DNA of 64,000 nt, taken from an uncultured Caldilineaceae bacterium (GTDB taxonomy: Bacteria > Chloroflexota > Anaerolineae > Caldilineales > Caldilineaceae). Where the stretch lies: assembly GCA_951813625.1 (NCBI GenBank), contig CATOTS010000011.1:1-64000 (forward strand). The letters run 5' to 3'. The notes under the pieces are model-generated. The model was not told the origin of the DNA and did no database searches. It was given only the letters and a program-made list of their open reading frames with translations. The translations under genes and the position numbers were made by a program. How positions within the stretch are numbered: the first letter of the stretch is position 1; each line of letters begins with the position of its first letter. This document shows positions 57,784-64,000 of the stretch, piece by piece.

Positions 57784-59154
57784 TCAGATCCGCTCGAAGT
57801 AGCGGATTCGCTCCCAGTCGGTCACGGCGTTCCGGTAGGCTTCCGCCTCGGTGGTGAAGAAGTGGGTGTAGTGCGCGACAACGTCCTCGCCGAAAGCGGA
57901 ACGCGCCAATTCGCTGCCCTCGAAAATCCGGACCGCCTCCTCCAGGCTGCCGGGCAGCATCTGTTCGTCAGAAGCTGCATAGACGTCGCCGATGTAAGCG
58001 GGCGGCGGCTCGATCTGTTGCTCGATACCGGCCAGACCGGAGGCGATAACGGCTGCGTAGGCGAGGTACGGGTTCACATCGGCGCCGGAAATGCGGCACT
58101 CGATGCGTAGACTCGGCCCACGGCCCACGACGCGGAAGCCGGCGGTCCGGTTGTCGGGCGACCACGCCAACGCGGTCGGGGCCCAACTCCCGGCCTGGAA
58201 TCGCTTGTACGAATTCACCGTTGGCGCGTAGCAGACCATCATCTCCGGCACGTAGCGCATCCAGCCGCCCAGGAACCAGCGAAACAGGTCGGAGCAGGCG
58301 ATGCCGGAGAGGTCGCCGCCGCCTGGGAACGCGTTGGTCAAATCTCCGTTTTCGGGTGTCCACAGGCTGACGTGCAGGTGACAACTTGAACCGGCCTGCG
58401 CCGCGTCCGGCTTGGCCATAAAGGTGACGCTGCAATCGAGCTGGTCTGATATCTCCTTCACCGCCTGCTTCAGAACCAGATGGCGGTCCGCCATTTCCAG
58501 CATTGGAGCGTAGCGGATGTTCAGCTCGTGCTGGCCCCTTCCAAACTCTCCCTTGGTCGACTCGACGGGGACGCCGGATGCAGCGAGATGCCGGCGATAC
58601 GCACCGTTGAACTCTTCGGTCCTCGACCCTTGCAGCAGGTGGTAGTCCTCCAGGTACCATCCAACCTCTGTCAGTTCTCGATACCCGTTCCGGGCCGCGT
58701 CCAGGTACGAAGTCCGAAACTGGTAATACTCCAGTTCCGAGCCCGACATCGCTTCAAATCCCAGGGTGCGCAGCCGTTCGAGCTGCTTGCGGAGAATCGA
58801 TCGCGGCGCCACTGGCACAGGCTCATGCCCGGGATCCAGCTGCGCGTCGCAGATCACCAGGGCCGTCCGGTCGAGCCAGGAGAGCTTGCGCAGCGTTCCG
58901 AGATCCGGCGCCAGGTGCACGTCGCCGTATCCGAGCTCCCAGTTGGAGAACTCGTACCCGGCGACCGGCTCCATCTCCATGTCCACAGTAAAGAGGTAGT
59001 CGCAGGCGTGGGTACCGCCCGCGGCGTCGGTCAGAAAATAGGTGGCGTCGAGGCGCTTCCCCATCAGCCTGCCGTACGGGTCTGGGAATCCGAGGATGAC
59101 GGTGTCTATCGAGCCGTCGTCTACGGCTGTGCGCAACGCATCGACGCTTAGCAT
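57784..59154 (-). CDS. Glutamine synthetase family protein (GlnA/PuuA-like)
   Basis: A 456-residue ligase joining ammonia or an amine to the gamma-carboxyl of glutamate at the cost of ATP. The catalytic half shows GSELEYYQF with the metal Glu, GRGQHELN, SSCHLHVSLW with the His/Ser loop, YAPTVNSYKRFQAGSWAPT, and RTAGFRVVGRGPSLRIECR with the substrate Arg and metal Glu. The N-terminal half resembles gamma-glutamylpolyamine synthetases more than the housekeeping GlnA: no PII- or adenylylation-type Tyr tail is seen. ATG 59154 is chosen because the family's beta-grasp start follows it; 92 more in-frame upstream codons look noncoding. Confidence 0.87.
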   Translation of the reverse strand: MLSVDALRTAVDDGSIDTVILGFPDPYGRLMGKRLDATYFLTDAAGGTHACDYLFTVDMEMEPVAGYEFSNWELGYGDVHLAPDLGTLRKLSWLDRTALVICDAQLDPGHEPVPVAPRSILRKQLERLRTLGFEAMSGSELEYYQFRTSYLDAARNGYRELTEVGWYLEDYHLLQGSRTEEFNGAYRRHLAASGVPVESTKGEFGRGQHELNIRYAPMLEMADRHLVLKQAVKEISDQLDCSVTFMAKPDAAQAGSSCHLHVSLWTPENGDLTNAFPGGGDLSGIACSDLFRWFLGGWMRYVPEMMVCYAPTVNSYKRFQAGSWAPTALAWSPDNRTAGFRVVGRGPSLRIECRISGADVNPYLAYAAVIASGLAGIEQQIEPPPAYIGDVYAASDEQMLPGSLEEAVRIFEGSELARSAFGEDVVAHYTHFFTTEAEAYRNAVTDWERIRYFERI

Positions 59155-59460
59155 GCCTGGGATAGTCTTTTGATCCGGCCGCACGTCTTTTGCCTCCGCT
59201 CTTCCTGGTACCTGCAAGGACCGCGCAGGAGTATGCCGAGTACTGTCGGCGCAGTTTGAGATTGAGAAACTATGCAATCGTGCCGGGAAAACCGTTCTTG
59301 TGCATTTTCCCGGCGCCGCCGCCGGACAGCGGGCCGCACTATCAGCAGGCCGCACTATCATTAGGCCAAGACACCAGTCCAGGCGAATCGGCAGGCAGTT
59401 TCGGAAAGCCCAGCAGTCGATTGACGACATTCGGGGGGAAAGGAAACGACGAAAAACAGG
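59155..59460. other. Intergenic region, no gene recognised
   Basis: Between the glutamine synthetase start and the antitoxin stop. Short reading frames exist, but none is protein-like. GCCGCACTATCA occurs twice within 20 bp near 59330-59360, a small slippage repeat. No promoter of good consensus is apparent. Confidence 0.4.
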
Positions 59461-59772
59461 TCAGTTGCGGGGATTTTCCACGCGCTGGCTGACGACCCTG
59501 AGCCGCATCCCCAGCGCGCGGATGATCTTCAGCAGCGTAGCAAAGCTGGGATTGCCGGTCGCGGAGAGCGCTTTATGCAGTCCCTCGCGGGACAATTCAG
59601 CTGCGCGAGCCAGTTTGCTTACTTTACGGGCGCGCACGACGTCGCCGAGCGCAGCCACAACCAGGCGCCCGTCGCCCAGATCATCCTCGAAGGCCGCTTG
59701 GAGGTAGAGACGGGCATCTTCCTCAGTTAGCAGATGGTCCGCGACATCCCAACGAGTGAATGTTGCTGTCAT
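59461..59772 (-). CDS. HigA-like addiction-module antidote (Xre family), orphan
   Basis: A 103-residue protein of the putative addiction-module antidote group: N-terminal segment with DLGDGRLVVAALGDVVRARKV, then a helix-turn-helix (SKLARAAELSREGLHKALSA) and the family phrase GNPSFATLLKIIRALGMRLRV. Such proteins repress their own operon and neutralise a RelE/HigB-like toxin that normally sits directly upstream. Here upstream is 54 bp of spacer and then a carbon-nitrogen hydrolase gene, with no toxin on either side, so this looks like an orphan. It may persist as a stand-alone regulator or as an anti-addiction remnant. Confidence 0.85.
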   Translation of the reverse strand: MTATFTRWDVADHLLTEEDARLYLQAAFEDDLGDGRLVVAALGDVVRARKVSKLARAAELSREGLHKALSATGNPSFATLLKIIRALGMRLRVVSQRVENPRN

Positions 59773-59826
59773 GGCCCGTTTCCGTTTCTATGCCAACCGC
59801 CTGACGCGCCAGACATAACCCTTCCC

Positions 59827-60624
59827 TCAATACAACTCCGGCCGCCGGTCCGCGAAAACCGGGATCTTGTTACGCGTCGCCGCCACCGTCTCCAAATCGA
59901 TCCGCACCGTCAGCAGCGCCTCGGTCTCGCCGCCCTCGATCAGCGTCTCGCCCCACGGGTCGATCACCGCGGCTGAACCGAAGAAGCTGACGTCATCGGT
60001 CGTGCCCACGCGGTTGCAGGCGGCAACGAAACACTGGTTCTCGATCGCCCTGCTGCGCAGGAGCGTGCGCCAGTGCATCCGCCGCGGGTGCGGCCACGCC
60101 GCCGGCAGAATCAGCAGACGCGCGCCTTCCAGCGCATAGCGCCGGAACAGCTCCGGAAAACGCAGGTCGTAGCAGATCGCCAGCCCCGCGCAGCCCCACG
60201 GCAGTTCATGCAGCACCCCGGCCGTGCCCGCCGCCAGGTACTGGTCCTCATCCATCAGCCGAAAAAGGTGAATCTTTCTATAGGAGGCGGCGAGCCTGCC
60301 CTCTGGGCTGTAGAGCGCCATCGTGTTGTAGAACCGTCCACCCCGGTTCTCCAGCATCGAACCCGTCAACCAGACCCGATTGTCCCTGGCCAGCTTGGCG
60401 AAATGCCCGAACCAGCCCTCTTCGCCCGCGTCCGCGACCAGCGGCGACGCGTAAGCGCCGGCATTTTTGAGATCGAGACCCGAACTCCACAGCTCCGGAA
60501 GTACAACCAGATCGCTGCCGCGCCCGGCTGCATCGGTCACGAACGCCTCAGCCCGCTCGAAGTTGCGCTCAGGGTCACCGTAGAGACAGTCCATCTGGAC
60601 GAGAGTAATTGCGAATTCAGACAT
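59827..60624 (-). CDS. Carbon-nitrogen hydrolase (nitrilase superfamily)
   Basis: A 265-residue nitrilase-superfamily amidase. The catalytic triad is visible: Glu in VVLPELWSSG, Lys in SYRKIHLF, and Cys in LAICYDLRFPELFR. The sequence resembles the omega-amidase/YafV-Nit2 group, which hydrolyses 2-oxoglutaramate-like amides and helps recycle glutamine, but the substrate is only a suggestion. ATG 60624 has an AAAGG site. It is upstream of the orphan antitoxin and next to the VOC gene on the same strand (79 bp). Confidence 0.9.
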   Translation of the reverse strand: MSEFAITLVQMDCLYGDPERNFERAEAFVTDAAGRGSDLVVLPELWSSGLDLKNAGAYASPLVADAGEEGWFGHFAKLARDNRVWLTGSMLENRGGRFYNTMALYSPEGRLAASYRKIHLFRLMDEDQYLAAGTAGVLHELPWGCAGLAICYDLRFPELFRRYALEGARLLILPAAWPHPRRMHWRTLLRSRAIENQCFVAACNRVGTTDDVSFFGSAAVIDPWGETLIEGGETEALLTVRIDLETVAATRNKIPVFADRRPELY

Positions 60625-60703
60625 TGCGTTGGTACCTTTCAAAATCGCGAGGTGTCAATGTTGGATGGCCGGCATGTCGACTGGTCTTTGACCACTGCAG
60701 CAG

Positions 60704-61075
60704 TCAAACGTGCTGGTCAACGAGAATCGGATTGCCGTCGGGGTCGACGATGACGAAACTGGCCGGGCCGGAGGTCGTCTCGTCGGCCTCTGTCGCGAAC
60801 TCGATGCCGTCCTCTTTGAGTTTTCGCTGGATCTCCCTGACATCGGTGAAGGTGTCGAGCGGCTGCGCGCTATCGTTCCAGCCGGGATTGAAGGTGAGAA
60901 TGTTGTCGTCGAACATGCCTTGAAAGAGGCCGATCACGCAGCTGGGGCTCTTCATGATCAGCCAGCCCTGGCTTGCCTCACCGTGGAAGATTTCAAATCC
61001 AAGCTTTTCGTAAAAGGCCTGAGAGGCGGACAGGTCCTTGACCGCAAGGCTTACCGAGAATGCTCCGAGCTCCAT
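60704..61075 (-). CDS. VOC superfamily (glyoxalase-like) protein
   Basis: A 123-residue small protein with one full glyoxalase/bleomycin-resistance (VOC) unit: FSVSLAVKDLSASQAFYEKLGF at the start and FVIVDPDGNPILVDQHV at the end, typical of the two beta-alpha-beta-beta-beta halves. Metal ligands are only partly clear, so enzyme, binding protein and resistance protein are all possible. The ATG at 61075 is where the family begins; 62 upstream codons are open but not protein-like. Confidence 0.85.
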   Translation of the reverse strand: MELGAFSVSLAVKDLSASQAFYEKLGFEIFHGEASQGWLIMKSPSCVIGLFQGMFDDNILTFNPGWNDSAQPLDTFTDVREIQRKLKEDGIEFATEADETTSGPASFVIVDPDGNPILVDQHV

Positions 61076-61383
61076 TTCATGGCTCCAGGATTCGTCCCAG
61101 ACTTGGGACAGGGATGATTGTATCGGAATATCAGACCGGCGCTCGCTGGGCAAACGAGCTAAAGAGGGCGACCGCAGCCTGTGCGCCGGGCCGAGGCCAA
61201 TGAATATGCCAGGGCCCAGGAGCAAGTTAACCACTCTGCCTCTTGGATAGCCAAATCTCACCCTTCTACGTTCATAGCAGCCCAGCTAACTGGAGAACGC
61301 AACTCATTGCTGCGCCGCGCTTTCCACGGCGAGCCGGCGTTTTGTGCGACTGCGCCGTAGCCTCCGGTATGCGGTTCGCTCCC
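61076..61383. other. Intergenic region, no gene recognised
   Basis: Between the VOC gene and the GH4 gene. I find no conserved frame, strong hairpin or repeat. It presumably contains the promoter of the VOC gene on the minus strand, but no convincing -35/-10 pair was found. Confidence 0.4.
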
Positions 61384-62682
61384 TCACATGGCCTCGGGCA
61401 GCCATTCAGCCAGCGCGACGAAGGTTTCCTCAACCATCGCGTGAATCTGGTCGAGCGTAAGCAAAGAGGCGGTGAGCGGATCCAGTGCCACAGCCTGCTC
61501 GATTGCCTTGCGATCCGCCTCCAGCGTCCCCTTGACCGCCAGCGGATCCCCTGCGCTGCGACCGGCATTCAGCGCCGCGCACTGGGGTGGCAGATCTCCC
61601 ACATAGCAGGGATGAATCCCCAGGTTGTCCACGAGGCACGGCACTTCCACTACGATATCAGACGGCAAGTTCGTGATCGTACCGGTATTCAGCACGTTGC
61701 CGTTGAACCGGAAGGGCTCATTTGTCTCCATGGCATTGATGATACCGACACAGTACTCCGGGCTCTCGGAGATTTCCAGCGGCTCATCTCCGTAGGCTTT
61801 ATCGCGTAGCTCAGATCGCCGCTTGGGTTCCCGCTCAATCTCCCTCTCCTGCCATTTGAGAGCATGGATGCCGGGTGTGTAATGCTCGATCATTTCAGCG
61901 TTCTTTCGAAAGTAAGGCACATACTCCGAATTGTGCCCGCTCGACTCAGTAAGGAAGTAGCCGAAGTACTTCATCATCTCAAAGCGTACGATGTCCTTCT
62001 CATAGATCTCTGAGTCCTGCATCTTCTCGATGAGCAGAGGGTAGGCGTCCTCGCCGTTCCACTCGAAACGGAGGTACCAGGCCTGGTGATTGACACCGGC
62101 CACCCAGTGTCCGGTCTCGTCGTACGGCGCATCGATGTATGCAGCCAGGGTCTGTGCCGTATGCTGCACGCTGTGGCAAAGGCCCATGCTCTTGATGGGC
62201 GATGCAACGTTCATCAGCAGCGGCACTGTCGTGGTGGGGTTGGCATAGTGGAACAGCCAGGCATCGGGGCAGAGCTCCTCCATGTCACGGCATATGCCCA
62301 GCATCAGGGGGGCGTAGCGCATGGTGCGGAAGACACCCCCGAGACCGGTCGTGCAACCGGAGGACACATCCAGCCCATACTTGAGCATGATTTTGCGCTC
62401 GACTACCCTTGCCTCCCGTCCTCCAAGAGCAGTGGCGGTCGATATGACGTAGTCGGCGCCGTCGAGTGCCCTGCGCCTGTCCAGGGTCGACTCGATTTCA
62501 ATGGGGACATCGAGTTGCCTGGCGAGCTTCTTGGACAGGGCTGTGATGACGTCCAGATTGTCCTGATCGATATCCATCAGCGTTAAGGTGCAGTCCGCCA
62601 ATGCGGGGCGCATCATGATATCGGCCACGAAACCGGGGGCGAAACCGGTGCTACCTGCTGCGATATAGGCGATCTTCGTCAT
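61384..62682 (-). CDS. Glycoside hydrolase family 4 (alpha-galactosidase/glucosidase-like)
   Basis: A 432-residue NAD- and Mn-dependent GH4 enzyme, a family that splits alpha- or beta-glycosides through an oxidation-elimination mechanism. Seen: N-terminal nucleotide-binding IAYIAAGSTGFAPGF with LMDID, the metal Cys in GLCHSVQHT, His in GVNHQAWYL, and ESSGHNSEYVPYFRK. The His-containing signatures look closer to the MelA alpha-galactosidase group than to phospho-glucosidases, since no phosphate-binding pattern is obvious. The substrate is open. No transporter gene is adjacent. Confidence 0.9.
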   Translation of the reverse strand: MTKIAYIAAGSTGFAPGFVADIMMRPALADCTLTLMDIDQDNLDVITALSKKLARQLDVPIEIESTLDRRRALDGADYVISTATALGGREARVVERKIMLKYGLDVSSGCTTGLGGVFRTMRYAPLMLGICRDMEELCPDAWLFHYANPTTTVPLLMNVASPIKSMGLCHSVQHTAQTLAAYIDAPYDETGHWVAGVNHQAWYLRFEWNGEDAYPLLIEKMQDSEIYEKDIVRFEMMKYFGYFLTESSGHNSEYVPYFRKNAEMIEHYTPGIHALKWQEREIEREPKRRSELRDKAYGDEPLEISESPEYCVGIINAMETNEPFRFNGNVLNTGTITNLPSDIVVEVPCLVDNLGIHPCYVGDLPPQCAALNAGRSAGDPLAVKGTLEADRKAIEQAVALDPLTASLLTLDQIHAMVEETFVALAEWLPEAM

Positions 62683-63077
62683 GGAAACCTCTTCCCCTTT
62701 CTCAATCGGCCTTTGCCGGGCGGTTTGCGAAGTTCACTCTCAGCCAGACGAAAAACTCCAGAAAAAAGTAAGCCGGGATGACGCTCTAGCCGCGACCTTC
62801 GGCCGTGGGCGGCAGTGGCAACGTGGAAAATGGGCAGGTCGCGGCGCGCCGACAACATCTCTCAACCGGCATTGAACACAAGCCTGTTGACAGGCCGATC
62901 ATTTCGGCATGGATGCTCGAGATAGTCATTGGAAACTGGCTCGATCCCACCCGCCTCCGGGCGTTGCACAAGGCTCCGCAACGCGCTCGTCTGCACAACC
63001 CCAAATCCTGGATTCCCGCTTGGGGGGTCCAGCGCGTCTTGCAAGCCAACGATTTCCGATCGACCGCGCATGGGCTG
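62683..63077. other. Intergenic region, no gene recognised
   Basis: About 395 bp between the GH4 start and the membrane-protein stop. Several overlapping short frames occur on both strands, but codon character and size do not support any. GGCGCGCC is the only clear palindrome. Confidence 0.4.
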
Positions 63078-63902
63078 CTACGTCTCCTCCGGGTCGGGAA
63101 GCACCTCGACGGTTGCGCCGGGTGCGGGCCCCCTGTATTCGCCAAATGGCTGCGACCGGGGCCGGGCGGTCGTTGTCTTGTCCTCGGCGCGGGCCTGTTT
63201 GGGCGCGGTGTTGGTGGCCAGCTTGCGGCTGGAGGGAGGACGTGCAGCACGCCAGATCAGCAGCGCGCCCAGCAACAGCATCAGCAGCGGCCACCAGCGC
63301 AAGACAAGGTTCTGCCCGCTGCGGCCGGCGGAAAAAAGAATCAGGCCGAAGAGGACCAGCACAGAACCCGGGATCAACGCCCACCACAGCTGCCTCCGCC
63401 TGCCCAGGAGGTAGAGCAGAAAGAAGACTGCGCCAAGGCCGATGAAGAGCGCTGTGCCCAGGGCGGCCGGATCTTCGGTGACGCTGCTCAGGGCGATGGT
63501 GACGCCCAACATCAGCATGAATCCACCGGGGATGATCGCCCACCAGCGTTCGGCGCGGTCCAGCAGATAGACGTGGGCGAAAGCGATCGCCTGGCCGACG
63601 AAGAGCGCGGCCGCGGTGACGCGCTGGTCGAGCTCGCTTACAGTCGTAAGGTAGATCATCACTGCGAGGGCGATCAGCGTCCAGCCGGGGATCAGCCGCC
63701 ACCAGTGGCTGCGCGCCGAGAGATAGCTGCCGATGAAGCCCAGCGCCAGCAGACCAAGTAACGCAGCGCCTGCATATTGGATGTAGGGTTCAAAGCGGAG
63801 GAGCAGGTCGAGATTGAAGAGCAGCAGACCGATGCCCGCCAGCGCCAGCAGGACGCCCCAAGTGAGGCTGCCAATGCGGTTATCGCTGTTCGCGGCGGCC
63901 AT
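63078..63902 (-). CDS. Polytopic membrane protein, function unknown
   Basis: A 274-residue protein with about eight short membrane segments grouped as an internal repeat: the phrase WWxLIPG or WWAIIPG/WWALIPG recurs three times (near 68, 121 and 172), each followed by a hydrophobic stretch. The first and last segments resemble the DUF5668/LiaF-type helix pairs. A basic, Pro-rich cytoplasmic tail follows. No catalytic motif. Family uncertain. ATG 63902 leaves 27 bp to the upstream gene, suggesting an operon with it. Confidence 0.75.
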   Translation of the reverse strand: MAAANSDNRIGSLTWGVLLALAGIGLLLFNLDLLLRFEPYIQYAGAALLGLLALGFIGSYLSARSHWWRLIPGWTLIALAVMIYLTTVSELDQRVTAAALFVGQAIAFAHVYLLDRAERWWAIIPGGFMLMLGVTIALSSVTEDPAALGTALFIGLGAVFFLLYLLGRRRQLWWALIPGSVLVLFGLILFSAGRSGQNLVLRWWPLLMLLLGALLIWRAARPPSSRKLATNTAPKQARAEDKTTTARPRSQPFGEYRGPAPGATVEVLPDPEET

Positions 63903-63929
63903 TTTCTGGCTCCTCGCCCCTGACTCGAA

Positions 63930-64000
63930 CTACCTTTCCATCCCGCGCCAGACCGTCTCCGGCGTAAAGGGAAGCTCATCATACCAGACACCGAGCGCGT
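63930..64000 (-). CDS. C-terminal fragment of a gene entering from the right
   Basis: The last 22 codons of a minus-strand gene, ending ELPFTPETVWRGMER and a TAG at 63930. ELPxTPExV close to a C-terminus is common in the molybdopterin-binding subunits of xanthine dehydrogenase/aldehyde oxidase, so that is the best guess, but this is far too short to be sure. It would be co-transcribed with the membrane-protein gene. Confidence 0.35.
   Translation of the reverse strand, partial: ALGVWYDELPFTPETVWRGMER

Noticed and set aside
62786..63761. Frames on both strands around 63 kb (154, 258 and 318 codons)
   Set aside because: They overlap the membrane-protein gene in other frames and lack hydrophobic pattern or motifs.

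Overview
The window is GC-rich bacterial chromosome with no rRNA, tRNA or phage genes that I can see. Several features suggest a Chloroflexota-type bacterium (Anaerolineae/Caldilineae-like): very large Ala/Gly-rich PQQ-type propeller proteins, an archaeal/fungal-type aspartate-semialdehyde dehydrogenase, short GTGGTC-rich intergenic repeats and a mixture of ISKra4 and IS982 elements. This is inference from gene style, not from a marker gene.

Layout. 0.15-9.9 kb: housekeeping and metabolic genes, namely a class II aldolase-family protein, endonuclease IV, an unusual trypsin plus polysaccharide-deacetylase fusion, a Crp/Fnr regulator, a PLP aminotransferase, PdxA and a Gfo/Idh/MocA oxidoreductase. 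A four-copy 133-bp tandem repeat (2.76-3.31 kb) and a MITE-like element lie between them. 10.0-30.5 kb: five co-oriented paralogous exported or lipid-anchored PQQ/BamB-type beta-propeller proteins of about 2159, 915, 2167, 748 and 465 residues. Linkers divide them into about 17 propeller-sized modules, and this is the most striking feature of the window. 30.5-35.6 kb: SDR, pseudouridine-5'-phosphate glycosidase, FtsH, and a protein with HAD-like motifs in apparently permuted order. 35.8-39.8 kb: a lysC-hom-asd operon on the minus strand behind a clear SAM-I (S-box) riboswitch and its terminator.

39.9-44.4 kb is a mobile, degraded region. It holds a DUF3800 gene cut by a MITE, two IS982 copies in tandem (one with its right half inverted, one with an in-frame stop), a VapBC/PIN-type toxin-antitoxin pair, a nucleoside 2-deoxyribosyltransferase-like gene and another MITE fragment. 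44.4-53 kb: carB, a queuosine-precursor-type transporter, dcd, an amidohydrolase-like protein, an ISKra4 element with 9-bp target duplication and a frameshifted transposase, and a D-2-hydroxyacid dehydrogenase. 53.3-57.6 kb: a tight four-gene operon (DUF2207 membrane protein, membrane winged-helix/zinc-ribbon protein, coiled-coil protein, SPFH protein ending in a helix-turn-helix), closed by a strong terminator. 57.8-64 kb: glutamine synthetase family enzyme, orphan HigA-like antitoxin, carbon-nitrogen hydrolase, VOC protein, GH4 glycosidase, a polytopic membrane protein and the tail of a gene entering from the right.

How genes work together: lysC-hom-asd supply homoserine and related aspartate-family precursors under SAM control. 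The five propeller genes look like an envelope or secreted set grown by duplication and module exchange. The DUF2207-SPFH operon looks like a membrane-associated assembly of unknown role. The other genes appear to be single metabolic functions.
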